From contig JAFUXN010000083.1 of the NCBI GenBank assembly GCA_017477125.1, forward strand, positions 37,990-101,989: 64,000 nt of DNA, read 5' to 3'. The notes beneath the pieces were generated by a model. The model ran no database searches. It was given only the letters and a program-made list of their open reading frames with translations, and was not told where the DNA came from. Below, one piece after another: positions 42,690 to 51,787 of this stretch (position 1 is its first letter; each line of letters starts with the position of its first letter). This DNA comes from Selenomonadaceae bacterium (GTDB lineage Bacteria; Bacillota; Negativicutes; Selenomonadales; Selenomonadaceae). The translations under genes were made by a program, and so were the position numbers.

Positions 42690-43985
42690 TTGAAAAATAA
42701 GTTGGGCATAACCGACGCAGTTGAGCTTGCGCGTGTCGAGGAGCGGATCAGCAAACAGAAGGCGCTGTTGATGTGGCGCAGCGAAGAGTTTAAGCGATTG
42801 CGAGCAGGGACGTGGGCGGCGCTGTCATGGATTCATCGGACGCTGTTCGAAGACGTTTACGACTTTGCGGGCGAGTTCCGTTCGGTGAACATCTCGAAAG
42901 GGCATTTCAGGTTTGCGTCGGCGCTCTACCTTCGAGAGGCGGTTGCGACGATCGAGCGCCTGCCTCAATCGACGTTTAATGATATCATCGACAAGTACGT
43001 TGAGATGAACGTGGCGCATCCGTTTCGAGAGGGCAACGGTCGGAGCATGAGGCTGTGGCTCGATCAAATGCTCAAGCAAGAGTTGAGGCGCGTGGTCGAT
43101 TGGAGCGGCGTCAGCAAAGAGAAGTATTTGACGGCGATGGAGCGCAGTCCCGTTGATGCGTCGGGAATAAAACGACTGCTGGCGTCGGCGCTCACCGATT
43201 CGATTGACGATCGAGAGATTTTCGTCAAGGGGCTCGATGTGAGCTACTTCTATGAGGATTACATTGCATATCGGGCTCACGACTTGATCACGTCGAGCGC
43301 AGTCAACAGCGCCGGGGCGGGAGGGCGGGAACAAATTACAGAGGAGGACGATATCATGAAGATAGCAGTGGTGGCAGCCAACGGCAAGGCGGGACGATTG
43401 ATCGTGGCGGAGGCGCTCGAGCGCGGGCATGAGGTGACGGCGTTCGCTCGTCGCGAGAACAAATCCGGCGCCAAGAAGTTCGTCGCGCGAGACATCGTCG
43501 AGATCACCGCCGACGATCTCAAAGGCTTTGACGCGGTGGTTGATGCATTCGGCGCTTGGACGCCCGAGACCTTGCCGTTGCATTCGACGACCCTCAAGCA
43601 TCTGTGCGATGTGCTCAGCGGTTCGAGCACTCGACTGTTGATCGTTGGGGGAGCGGGCTCGTTGTACGTCAACAAGGAGCATACCGCTCAGGTGATGGAC
43701 GATCCCAACTTCCCCGACGCGTTCAAACCGTTGGCATCGGCGCAAGCGAAGGCGCTCGATGAGTTGCGTGCGCGAGACGATGTGCGTTGGACGTTCATCA
43801 GTCCGGCATGCGATTTCCAAGCCGACGCTCCCAAGACGGGCAAATATCTTGTGGGCGGCGAAGAACTGATCGTCAATGAGAAGGGCGAGAGCGTGATCAG
43901 TTATGCGGATTACGCGGCGGCGATGCTCGACGAGATCGAGAAGGGCGATCACATCAAACAGCGCATCGGTGTCTGTCGCGCATGA
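42690..43985 (+). CDS. Fic-domain protein fused in frame to an NAD(P)-binding Rossmann protein
   Basis: A 431-residue open frame from TTG 42690 (GGAGGAG upstream). Residues 1-200 are a Fic protein: FAGEFRSVNISKG and the active-site motif HPFREGNGRSMR, able to AMPylate target proteins; typical Fic proteins end near VSYFYEDY, as here. A ~20-residue linker then leads into a 209-residue domain starting MKIAVVAANGKAGRL, of the NmrA/SDR-like NAD(P)-binding type (YwnB-like). A full ribosome site in front of that Met suggests two once-separate genes. No antitoxin gene is seen beside Fic. Confidence 0.8.
   Translation: MKNKLGITDAVELARVEERISKQKALLMWRSEEFKRLRAGTWAALSWIHRTLFEDVYDFAGEFRSVNISKGHFRFASALYLREAVATIERLPQSTFNDIIDKYVEMNVAHPFREGNGRSMRLWLDQMLKQELRRVVDWSGVSKEKYLTAMERSPVDASGIKRLLASALTDSIDDREIFVKGLDVSYFYEDYIAYRAHDLITSSAVNSAGAGGREQITEEDDIMKIAVVAANGKAGRLIVAEALERGHEVTAFARRENKSGAKKFVARDIVEITADDLKGFDAVVDAFGAWTPETLPLHSTTLKHLCDVLSGSSTRLLIVGGAGSLYVNKEHTAQVMDDPNFPDAFKPLASAQAKALDELRARDDVRWTFISPACDFQADAPKTGKYLVGGEELIVNEKGESVISYADYAAAMLDEIEKGDHIKQRIGVCRA
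43356..43985 (+). other. Probable internal start: separate NAD(P)-binding oxidoreductase-like protein
   Basis: GAGGAGG at 43341-43347 lies 8 bases before an in-frame ATG at 43356. Initiation there would make a stand-alone 209-residue NmrA-like protein with the nucleotide loop ANGKAGR (Gly-x-x-Gly form). I infer that the free protein is made whether or not the fusion is. Its 3' end overlaps the tmcAL start (ATGA). Confidence 0.6.
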
Positions 43986-45163
43986 CGACGGTCGGGATCA
44001 TCGCCGAGTACAATCCGTTTCACAACGGGCATCGATATCAGATTGATGAGATCAGGCGTCGGCTCGACGATCCGATCATAGTCGCGGCGATGAGCGGCAG
44101 CTTCACTCAACGCGGTGAGCCTGCCGTCCTCGACAAATTTATCAGAGCTCAACTGGCAGTGGGCGGCGGGGCTGATCTCGTCGTCGAACTGCCTTTTCTT
44201 TATGCGGTGCGAAGTGCTCAAGACTTTGCTCGGGGCGCGGTCAACATTCTGTCGAGCGTTGGGATCGATCGGTTGGCGTTCGGTTCCGAGGTCGATGACA
44301 TTGACGCAATCAAAAACGCCGCCGATCGGATCGACAGCGTTGAGGTGAGATCGATGTTGAGGGATAAGCTCGCCGAAGGTCAATCGTATGCGCGGGCGAT
44401 GAGGGAGGCGTTGCGCTCGACGGTCGTTGATCAACCGAACGCGATGTTGGCGGTCGAGTACATGAGGGCGTTGCGCTCGACGACGATCGAACCGTTATTG
44501 ATCAAAAGGCTCGGCGCCGCTCATGACGATCGATCTGTCGACGGAACGATCTTGAGTGCGTCGGCGATCCGCTCGTCGCTCGATGATCTGTCGTTGATCT
44601 CGAAAGCGGTCGACGCCCCGACATTGGACGCATTGAGATCGATCGAGCCGCCTTCGATAGAAAAATTATTTCTGCCGTTGGTCGCGAAGATCATCATGAG
44701 CTCGACGGAGGAGTTGCGATCGATCTACGGCATGGCGGAGGGGCTCGAGCACAAACTGATCCGCGCGGCGCGGTCGACGTCGACATTCGATGATCTGATC
44801 GGGTCGATGGTCGGGCGAAGGTACACGCGCAGTCGCCTTCAACGGTTGATGATCCATGTGATGACGGGCTTGACGACGGAGCTCGTTCGGCGATTCGACG
44901 GCACGAGTTACGTCAGAGTGCTGGCGTTCAACGAGCGGGGGCGGACGGTGTTGCGCTCGCTCAAAGCATCGGGGGTGCCGACGGTAATAAAAATGGCGCG
45001 TCATCTTTCAACGCGCTCAATGTACAATCGTCCGTCTACGCTCGAAACGTATCAACGCATGTCGGCGTTCGACGTGCGGGCGACGGATTTACGTGAGCTC
45101 CTGTGCTCAACGCCGCGCCTCGGATTGGATTTCCTCAACCGTCCTCATCAGTGCGGTCATTGA
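43982..45163 (+). CDS. tmcAL: tRNA(Met) cytidine acetate ligase
   Basis: A 393-residue protein of the TmcAL (YlbM) family, which acetylates the wobble cytidine of elongator tRNA-Met using acetate and ATP. The nucleotidyltransferase start GIIAEYNPFHNGH and MSGSFTQRGEPAV are typical, as is GTILSASAIR. ATG 43982 overlaps the previous stop. Its 3' end overlaps the 3' end of the convergent minus-strand gene by 57 bases. Confidence 0.92.
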   Translation: MTTVGIIAEYNPFHNGHRYQIDEIRRRLDDPIIVAAMSGSFTQRGEPAVLDKFIRAQLAVGGGADLVVELPFLYAVRSAQDFARGAVNILSSVGIDRLAFGSEVDDIDAIKNAADRIDSVEVRSMLRDKLAEGQSYARAMREALRSTVVDQPNAMLAVEYMRALRSTTIEPLLIKRLGAAHDDRSVDGTILSASAIRSSLDDLSLISKAVDAPTLDALRSIEPPSIEKLFLPLVAKIIMSSTEELRSIYGMAEGLEHKLIRAARSTSTFDDLIGSMVGRRYTRSRLQRLMIHVMTGLTTELVRRFDGTSYVRVLAFNERGRTVLRSLKASGVPTVIKMARHLSTRSMYNRPSTLETYQRMSAFDVRATDLRELLCSTPRLGLDFLNRPHQCGH

Positions 45164-46345
45164 GTGCTCGAACGTCAGCCCGCCTTGGAGGTAGACGGCA
45201 TAAGGCTCGCGCATCGGACCGTCGGCGCTCAACTCTATCGACGCGCCCTGAACAAACGTCCCCGCCGCCATGATCACTTGATCATCGTAGCCCGGCATGT
45301 CCCAAGGCTCGGGCGCCGCATACGAATCGACGGGCGAGTTCGATTGGATCGCTCGACAGAAGGCGATCAACTTCTCCGCCGTGCCCAACTCGATCGCTTG
45401 AATGATGTCTCCGCGCGGAGCCTCAACCGACGGCGACGTTCGATAACCCAATCGAGAGAAGAGCGCCGCCGCAAAGATCGCCGACTTCAATGCTTGAGCG
45501 GTGACGTGCGGCGCCATGAACAATCCTTGATAGAGCAGTCGACCGTCGCATAACGTCGCGCCCAACTCATCGCCCATGCCCGGCGCCGTCAATCGATACG
45601 ATGCCTGCTCGACCACATCACCGCGCCCGACGATGTATCCGCCCGTCGGAGCCAGCCCGCCGCCGATATTTTTGATCAGACTGCCCGCGATCACGTCGGC
45701 GCCGACTTCGATCGGTTCGCGTGTCTCGACAAATTCACCGTAACAATTATCAACGAACGTCACGATGTTGGCGTTTATTTTTTTGACCGTCCGGCATATC
45801 AATTCAATGTCATCGATCGACAACGGCTCGCGCATCGAATATCCTCTCGACCGTTGGATCAAAACCATTTTGGTTCTCGACGACAAAATCTGTTTGATAC
45901 CGTCGACATCAACTCGTCCGTTGAGCAGCGGCAGTTCATTGTAGCCGACGCCGAACTCCTTGAGTGATCCCTTCGACGGTTGAGCATGACCGATCACCGT
46001 CTGCATGGTGTCGTAAGGCGCGCCCGTCAACGAGATCAATTCGTCGCCCGGTCTCAACAATCCGAACAACACCGTTGCCAACGCATGCGTCCCGCTCACA
46101 AATTGCGTTCGCACCAGAGCCCGCTCCGCCCCGAACACTCCCGCATATAATTTATCGAGCGTCTCACGTCCGATGTCGCCGTAAGCATAGCCCGTCGTGG
46201 GCGTGAAGTGCGCCGCGCTCACTCGACAATCTCTCATCGCGTCGAGCACCTTTCGAGTGTTGAGCTCAGATATCTCGTCAACACGAGCGAACTGATCTCG
46301 AACGGCGGCGAGCACCTCACGCTTCAATCGATCGGAATCAGTCAT
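45107..46345 (-). CDS. Methionine gamma-lyase family (YnbB-like) PLP protein
   Basis: A 412-residue PLP protein of the Met_gamma_lyase family, often annotated as aluminium resistance protein. Visible are AHFTPTTGYAYGD, FVSGTHA, FVDNCYGEF and the PLP lysine in SLIKNIGGGLAPTGGY. True substrate unknown; C-S lyase activity is assumed from the family. ATG 46345 overlaps the end of the upstream kinase gene by 8 bases, so the two are coupled. The last 57 bases overlap tmcAL tail to tail. Confidence 0.88.
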   Translation of the reverse strand: MTDSDRLKREVLAAVRDQFARVDEISELNTRKVLDAMRDCRVSAAHFTPTTGYAYGDIGRETLDKLYAGVFGAERALVRTQFVSGTHALATVLFGLLRPGDELISLTGAPYDTMQTVIGHAQPSKGSLKEFGVGYNELPLLNGRVDVDGIKQILSSRTKMVLIQRSRGYSMREPLSIDDIELICRTVKKINANIVTFVDNCYGEFVETREPIEVGADVIAGSLIKNIGGGLAPTGGYIVGRGDVVEQASYRLTAPGMGDELGATLCDGRLLYQGLFMAPHVTAQALKSAIFAAALFSRLGYRTSPSVEAPRGDIIQAIELGTAEKLIAFCRAIQSNSPVDSYAAPEPWDMPGYDDQVIMAAGTFVQGASIELSADGPMREPYAVYLQGGLTFEHSMTALMRTVEEIQSEARR

Positions 46346-47111
46346 CGTCTTCGGTCGGCAACTTCTCGTAGTCGCCATCGTCGAGCAGCACCCAAGTCTC
46401 ATCAGCCGGCACCGAATTGTTGATCACCAGATTGATATTGCTCACGTCGCTCTGATTAAAAAACTTCTCAGCCTGCTCGGGCGTTTTGCCGCCATGCAAC
46501 TTCCGTTCGATCAATCTGTCCTTGAGCAGACCGCCGGGCTCCGCCTTGATGAATACCGAGTAATCGGCGAGCGCTCGAATGTTGGTCCACTTCGGATTGC
46601 GCAACAGCATGTAATTGCCCTCGACCAGAATGATATCGTCCTCGATAGCCATGGCGTCGGGAATCACGTCGTGGATATTTCGATCGTAGATGGGGAAGTG
46701 CGCTCCGTCGCCGCGCACCGCTCTCAACTTCTGCTGAAGAAGATCGGTGTCAAAGGTCTCGGGCGCGCCCTTGATGAAACGCATGGGGATCGTCGAGCCG
46801 TCGCGCATGGCAAGATGCGAATCGAGATACGAGTTGGGGAAGTGGAAGCCGTCCATGCTCACCGCACGGATCGGTTCGACGTCGTTGCGTTCGCGCGAGA
46901 GCTTCTCGAGGAACATCGACAGCGCGGTTTTGCCGGCGCACGGAGGAGCGGCGAGGTAGCAGATGACCTTCCGATCGAGATCGGTACGCATGTGGGCGAG
47001 GGTCTTGAGGAACGGAACGAAGACGTTATCGATGGCGGTCTGCGAGTAGCGGACGGGGTATTTGAAACCGCTGATGTCGAGCTCGTCATTGATCCAAACT
47101 TTGTCGGACAT
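46338..47111 (-). CDS. Nucleoside/sugar kinase-like P-loop protein
   Basis: A 257-residue P-loop kinase related to uridine kinase/pantothenate kinase-like proteins. The Walker A loop is AAPPCAGKTAL near residue 50, with SMDGFHFPN, FPIYDRNIHD and an IILVEGNYMLL strand typical of this kinase group. Substrate unknown. ATG 47111 gives the best N-terminus although the upstream GTGGTG is a weak ribosome site. It ends inside the start of the YnbB-like gene. Confidence 0.8.
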   Translation of the reverse strand: MSDKVWINDELDISGFKYPVRYSQTAIDNVFVPFLKTLAHMRTDLDRKVICYLAAPPCAGKTALSMFLEKLSRERNDVEPIRAVSMDGFHFPNSYLDSHLAMRDGSTIPMRFIKGAPETFDTDLLQQKLRAVRGDGAHFPIYDRNIHDVIPDAMAIEDDIILVEGNYMLLRNPKWTNIRALADYSVFIKAEPGGLLKDRLIERKLHGGKTPEQAEKFFNQSDVSNINLVINNSVPADETWVLLDDGDYEKLPTEDDD

Positions 47112-47159
47112 TTGATCACACCACTTTCGATTTTTGCAGTCGATTATAGAACAGTTCAA

Positions 47160-47188
47160 TCGACAAGTCAAACGACGCGTGATATAAT
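47160..47188 (+). promoter_or_regulatory. Sigma70-type promoter for gatCA
   Basis: TCGACA (47160-47165), a 17-base spacer and consensus TATAAT (47183-47188), 20 bases before the gatC start. Confidence 0.6.
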
Positions 47189-47208
47189 CGGCGCCGAGGT
47201 GATTGGAA

Positions 47209-47499
47209 TTGAAAGTGACTCAACAAGATTTGGATACGGTGGCGAGCCTGTCGCGACTTCGGATCAGTGACGAGGAGCGTCCCGAAGTGTTGTCGCAGCT
47301 CGACAAGTTTCTGACGTACGTCGACAACCTTCAGCAGGTGGACACGTCGAACGTGGAGCCGACGACTTACGCGTTGCCGATGAAAAATGTATTTCGCGCC
47401 GACGAGGTGAAGCCGTCGCTCGATCGAGAGCTGGCGTTGTCGAATGCGCCGCTCAAGGAAGACGGATATTTCAAAGTGCCGCGCGTGCTCGAAGAATAA
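47209..47499 (+). CDS. gatC: Asp/Glu-tRNA amidotransferase subunit C
   Basis: A 96-residue protein with the GatC pattern DLDTVASLSRLRISDEE, QLDKFLTYVDNLQQVDT and a final FKVPRVLEE. It stabilises the GatA-GatB complex that converts Glu-tRNA(Gln) or Asp-tRNA(Asn). The start TTG 47209 is 7 bases after GAGGTG; TTG 47203 is too close. gatA follows after 15 bases. Confidence 0.92.
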   Translation: MKVTQQDLDTVASLSRLRISDEERPEVLSQLDKFLTYVDNLQQVDTSNVEPTTYALPMKNVFRADEVKPSLDRELALSNAPLKEDGYFKVPRVLEE

Positions 47500-47514
47500 T
47501 TGGAGGAGATCATA

Positions 47515-48945
47515 TTGAATTTGAATGAGATGACTGCCCACGAGTTGCATGATCTGCTCGTCGGCAAAAAAATATCGTCGGTGGAGCTCACGACTGCCGT
47601 GCTCGATCAGATCGATCGTACGGAGGGATCGATCGGCGCTTACGTCAGCATCACTCGCGATCAAGCAATCGACGCCGCTCGTGCCGTCGACAAGAAGCTC
47701 GCCGACGGTGAATCGATCGGAGTGCTCGGCGGCATCCCGTGCGCGATCAAGGACAACATCTGCACGAAAGGCATCACGACCACGTGCGCATCGAAGATAC
47801 TCGAAAACTTTGTGCCGCCTTACGATGCCACCGTCATTGCCAAGCTCCGCGCGGAGGAGCCGATCATCGTGGGCAAGGCGAACATGGACGAGTTTGCGAT
47901 GGGCGGCTCGACGGAGAACTCGGGCTTTCACGTCACTCATAATCCTCGCGCATTGGATCGAGTGCCCGGCGGTTCGAGCGGAGGGAGTGCGGCGGCGGTC
48001 GCGGGCAATGAGGCGATCTGGGCATTGGGTTCAGACACCGGCGGCTCGATCAGACAACCGGCATCGTTTTGCGGCGTGGTCGGCATGAAACCGACGTACG
48101 GACGAGTTTCGCGTTACGGGCTCGTCGCCTATGCCTCTTCGCTCGATCAGATCGGTCCGATCACGAAAGACGTCACCGACTGCGCTCATGTGCTCAACGC
48201 GATCGCGGGTCACGACGACATGGATTCGACTTCGACGGCGGCGCCCGTCCCCGATTACACCAAAGCGTTGGTCAGCGACGTCGGCGGCTTGACGATCGGA
48301 TTGCCGAAGGAGTACTTTGCCGAGGGCATGGACGTTGAGGTTGAGCGCGCGGTTCGATCGGCGGCGGCGACCTATGAGAAGCTCGGGGCGAAGATCAAAA
48401 CGATCAGCCTGCCGCACACCGATTATGCGATCTCGGCGTACTACTTGATCGCTCCCGCGGAGGCGGCGACCAATCTCGAGCGTTATGACGGAGTGAGCTA
48501 CGGCGTTCGGATCGACGGCGTTGATGTGGTCGACATGATGAAGAACACTCGGACGGCGCTGTTCGGTGCGGAGGTCAAGCGTCGGATCATGATCGGCAAC
48601 TATGCGTTGTCGGCGGGATATTATGATGCGTACTATCTGAAGGCGTTGAAGGTGCGGACGCTGATCCGAAATGATTTTGTCGAGGCGTTCAAGGACGTTG
48701 ATGTGATCCTGGCGCCGACAGCCCCGACGGCGGCATTCAAGCTCGGCGAGATGGTCGACGATCCGTTGAAGATGTATTTGCAGGACGTGTGCACGGTGCC
48801 GCTCAACTTGGCGGGGTTGCCGGGCATTTCGATCCCGTGCGGCGAGACGTCGACGAGCTTGCCGATCGGATTCCAATTGATAGGTCGGGCGCTCGACGAG
48901 GAGACATTGTTGAGAGCGGCGTTCACCTACGAGCAACAACGATAG
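47515..48945 (+). CDS. gatA: Asp/Glu-tRNA amidotransferase subunit A
   Basis: A 476-residue amidase that supplies ammonia from glutamine. The Ser-Ser-Lys triad is in IPCAIKDNI, the Gly/Ser-rich PGGSSGGSAAAVAG and GSDTGGSIRQPA. The start is TTG 47515, six bases after GGAGGAG. gatB, normally next, is missing: an unrelated hydrolase follows, so gatB must lie elsewhere. Confidence 0.95.
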   Translation: MNLNEMTAHELHDLLVGKKISSVELTTAVLDQIDRTEGSIGAYVSITRDQAIDAARAVDKKLADGESIGVLGGIPCAIKDNICTKGITTTCASKILENFVPPYDATVIAKLRAEEPIIVGKANMDEFAMGGSTENSGFHVTHNPRALDRVPGGSSGGSAAAVAGNEAIWALGSDTGGSIRQPASFCGVVGMKPTYGRVSRYGLVAYASSLDQIGPITKDVTDCAHVLNAIAGHDDMDSTSTAAPVPDYTKALVSDVGGLTIGLPKEYFAEGMDVEVERAVRSAAATYEKLGAKIKTISLPHTDYAISAYYLIAPAEAATNLERYDGVSYGVRIDGVDVVDMMKNTRTALFGAEVKRRIMIGNYALSAGYYDAYYLKALKVRTLIRNDFVEAFKDVDVILAPTAPTAAFKLGEMVDDPLKMYLQDVCTVPLNLAGLPGISIPCGETSTSLPIGFQLIGRALDEETLLRAAFTYEQQR

Positions 48946-48960
48946 AGAGGAGTTTCAGCG

Positions 48961-49761
48961 ATGAGCAACGAGAGCAAAGTCCTCAACGTCGAGCTGACGA
49001 AGAGCAAAATTCATTTCATCCCCGATGTGGTGTACGCGCAGGAGCCGACATTCGAGACGCCCAACCAATTGCTCAAACTCGATCTGCTCGTGCCGCAATC
49101 CAATCGTTTGTTGCCGACCGTCGTATTCGTCACCGGCGGCGCGTTCATCTCCGCCAATCGAGCGCGCATGCCTCAACTGCGTTTTAAACTCGCCGAACAT
49201 GGTTACGTCGTGGCGAGCGTCACCTATCGAACGGTGCCCAACTCTCATTTCCCCGCGCCTGTCATCGATGTCAAGAGCGCGATCCGTTTCCTCAAAGCCC
49301 ACGCCAAAAAATTTCTCATCGATCCCAATCGTGTGTCGGTGGTGGGCGACAGCGCGGGCGGCTACCTCACGACCTTCGCCGCCGTCACCAACGGATCGAA
49401 GCAGTTCAACATGGGCGAGCATCTTGATCAGTCGAGCGAGATCGTCACGGCGGTTGATCTCTACGGCGTGCTGGATCCGATCAGATTGGGCGTCGGTTTC
49501 GTCGCACAGAAAGACGCCGATGCCGCCAATCCGATCAAGTACATCACAAAAGATTCGGCGCCGATGTTGTTGATGCATGGCACCGCTGATCAGATCGTCC
49601 CGCCCGTTGAGACCGAACGGTTGTTCAATGCGTTGGTCGAGGCGGGCGTGGAGGCGGAGCGGTATTTGGTTCCGAACGCGGGACATTCCGATGATTATTG
49701 GGTGCAGGACGCGGTGATCGATCTCGTCATTGCTTGGCTCGATCGCCACAACAAAACTTGA
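48961..49761 (+). CDS. Alpha/beta hydrolase (esterase/lipase-like)
   Basis: A 266-residue hydrolase with an N-terminal FVTGGAFISANRA (oxyanion region), the nucleophile elbow GDSAGG, the acid in HGTADQIVPP and the His in NAGHSDDYW. It is closest in look to hormone-sensitive-lipase/acetyl-esterase types. No signal peptide. GAGAGGAG precedes ATG 48961, 15 bases after gatA, where gatB would be expected. Natural substrate unknown. Confidence 0.85.
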   Translation: MSNESKVLNVELTKSKIHFIPDVVYAQEPTFETPNQLLKLDLLVPQSNRLLPTVVFVTGGAFISANRARMPQLRFKLAEHGYVVASVTYRTVPNSHFPAPVIDVKSAIRFLKAHAKKFLIDPNRVSVVGDSAGGYLTTFAAVTNGSKQFNMGEHLDQSSEIVTAVDLYGVLDPIRLGVGFVAQKDADAANPIKYITKDSAPMLLMHGTADQIVPPVETERLFNALVEAGVEAERYLVPNAGHSDDYWVQDAVIDLVIAWLDRHNKT

Positions 49762-49776
49762 AAGGAGTTGATCACA

Positions 49777-50376
49777 ATGGCGGAGCTCGCGCTTGCCTAT
49801 CATGACGATCCCAACATCGATCCCGACGATTGGTTTGAAATCATTGAAGGAGAAAAGATTATGGCTGCATCTGCCAAAAGTGGGCACAACATCGTGGCGG
49901 GGAGGATTTTTTCGGAGTTTGATCGGTTCTTCATCAGCCGCTCCATTATTGCATTGGCTATTCTTGATTGCGATGTTTATCTGCCCGATGGAAATATTTT
50001 CCGCCCCGACTTGTGCATCGTCAGCGATCTCACTCTCATCGGTAAGGACGGTAAAGTTCATGGCGTGCCCGACCTGTGCGTCGAGGTTCTCTCGCCTTCA
50101 ACGATGAAAAATGATCTCGGCATCAAAAAAGTGCTCTACGAGAAATACGGCGTGAAGGAGTATTGGATCATCGATCAGCTTTCTTGCAATATCTATACTC
50201 ACATGCTCGACGGAGATCATTACAGGCTCAACGAAGCGTGTCACTTCTATAATCAAACTGAACTTGAGGCACTAACCGATAAGGAACGCTCCGAAATCAA
50301 GGACAAGATTCAGGTCGGCATCTATCCCGAGCTGTCGATCGATCTCAAATACATTTTCCGCTCGCTGTTCAACTAA
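49777..50376 (+). CDS. Uma2-family (DUF820) PD-(D/E)XK nuclease-like protein
   Basis: A 199-residue protein of the Uma2/DUF820 family: FEIIEGEKI at the start, FRPDLCIV, and VPDLCVEVLSPST with the core Glu-x-x-Ser, then YGVKEYWIID. The fold is of the restriction-endonuclease type but biological roles are unknown. ATG 49777 is 10 bases after AAGGAG. Codon use is more AT-rich than the neighbouring genes, a sign of transfer; the family is often found scattered and mobile. Confidence 0.82.
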   Translation: MAELALAYHDDPNIDPDDWFEIIEGEKIMAASAKSGHNIVAGRIFSEFDRFFISRSIIALAILDCDVYLPDGNIFRPDLCIVSDLTLIGKDGKVHGVPDLCVEVLSPSTMKNDLGIKKVLYEKYGVKEYWIIDQLSCNIYTHMLDGDHYRLNEACHFYNQTELEALTDKERSEIKDKIQVGIYPELSIDLKYIFRSLFN

Positions 50377-50448
50377 TTTTGATGACGAGACCATGAAGGA
50401 AAAACTTGTGCGGTGTAGAATTAACGGTCGAATGAGGAGGCTGATAGT

Positions 50449-51174
50449 TTGGAGACACTGAAATATAAGCGTGTGGTATTGAAATTGAGCGGCGAGTCGC
50501 TCGCGGGTGAACAACAGTTCGGCATCGATCCCAAGGTCGTCAAGGACATCGCCGAGCAGATCAAACGCATTCACGACGAGAAGATCGAAGTCGCCATCGT
50601 CGTCGGCGGAGGAAATATTTGGCGCGGGCTGTCGGGATCGGCGAAGGGCATGGATCGAGCGTCCGCCGATTACATGGGCATGCTCGCCACCGTCATGAAC
50701 GCGCTCGCTCTCCAAGACGCGCTCGAGAAGCTCCACGTCTTCACCAGAGTGCAGACCGCAATCGAGATGCGAGAGGTCGCCGAGCCGTATATCCGTCGTC
50801 GAGCCGTCCGACATCTCGAGAAGGGTCGCGTGGTGATCTTCGGCGCCGGCACCGGCAGCCCCTACTTCTCGACAGACACGACCGCCGCTCTGCGCGCCGC
50901 CGAGATCAAAGCCGATGTGATCCTGATGGCGAAGAAGGGCACCGATGGCATCTACGACAGCGATCCCAATAAAAACCCCGACGCCAAGAAGTTTGACCGC
51001 CTCGCTTATATTGACATTCTCAGCCTCGGCTTGCAGGTGATGGATTCGACCGCCACGAGCCTTTGTATGGATAATAAAATTCCGTTGGTCGTGTTCAACA
51101 TCGATTGCCACGATAATTTGTATCGAGCGGCGATGGGTGAGGAGATCGGCACGACGGTCGAGAGTACAAAGTGA
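50449..51174 (+). CDS. pyrH: UMP kinase
   Basis: A 241-residue enzyme phosphorylating UMP to [16 protein letters not shown] at the start, [10 protein letters not shown], and the DADGIY-like [12 protein letters not shown] loop are characteristic. Start TTG 50449 follows GAGGAGG. First gene of the conserved pyrH-frr-uppS-cdsA-dxr order, which joins nucleotide, translation and envelope precursor genes in Firmicutes. Confidence 0.95.
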   Translation: METLKYKRVVLKLSGESLAGEQQFGIDPKVVKDIAEQIKRIHDEKIEVAIVVGGGNIWRGLSGSAKGMDRASADYMGMLATVMNALALQDALEKLHVFTRVQTAIEMREVAEPYIRRRAVRHLEKGRVVIFGAGTGSPYFSTDTTAALRAAEIKADVILMAKKGTDGIYDSDPNKNPDAKKFDRLAYIDILSLGLQVMDSTATSLCMDNKIPLVVFNIDCHDNLYRAAMGEEIGTTVESTK

Positions 51175-51193
51175 TTGGTTTGGAGGAATTGCG

Positions 51194-51751
51194 ATGACGA
51201 AGGAAATTTTGGACGCTCAAGAGGAACGCATGAAGAAAACTCTCGAGGGGCTCAAAAAAGATTACGGTACTCTCCGCGCGGGACGTGCGGCGCCGTCGTT
51301 GCTCGATAAGGTGATGGTCGACTACTACGGAACGCCGACGCCGGTCAATCAGCTGGCGAACGTGACGGTGCCCGAGCCGCGCATGATCATGATCAAGCCG
51401 TGGGACAAGAAATCGCTCAAGGACATCGAGAAGGCGATCATGAAATCGGATTTGGGCTTGATGCCGAACTCGGACGGCTCGATCATTCGATTGGCGATCC
51501 CGCAGTTGACTCAAGAGCGTCGGAAGGAACTCGTCAAGGTCGTGAGCAAGAAGGCGGAAGAGGCGAAGGTGGCGATGCGCAACATTCGTCGCGACGGCAA
51601 TGAGGCGATCAAGAAGCTCGAGAAGAACAAGGAGATCACCGAGGACGATCGCAAAGAGGGGCAGGAGGACATGCAAAAGCTCCTCGACAAATATATCAAG
51701 CTGGTCGACAGCACCAAGTCCGCCAAAGAGAAGGAAGTCATGGAGGTTTGA
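51194..51751 (+). CDS. frr: Ribosome recycling factor
   Basis: A 185-residue factor that splits ribosomes after termination. [20 protein letters not shown] and [14 protein letters not shown] (ligated to the hinge) are the family marks, with a long coiled C-terminus. GGAGG precedes ATG 51194. Follows pyrH by 19 bases. Confidence 0.95.
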   Translation: MTKEILDAQEERMKKTLEGLKKDYGTLRAGRAAPSLLDKVMVDYYGTPTPVNQLANVTVPEPRMIMIKPWDKKSLKDIEKAIMKSDLGLMPNSDGSIIRLAIPQLTQERRKELVKVVSKKAEEAKVAMRNIRRDGNEAIKKLEKNKEITEDDRKEGQEDMQKLLDKYIKLVDSTKSAKEKEVMEV

Positions 51752-51787
51752 CCTCCGCCCGAAAATATTTGATTGGTGATCAGAAAC

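Noticed and set aside
20941..43400. Stop-codon reassignment as the cause of the CopA-CopZ and Fic fusions
   Set aside because: The joins simply lack any stop codon, while TAA, TAG and TGA all end other genes at expected lengths, and RF1 is present.
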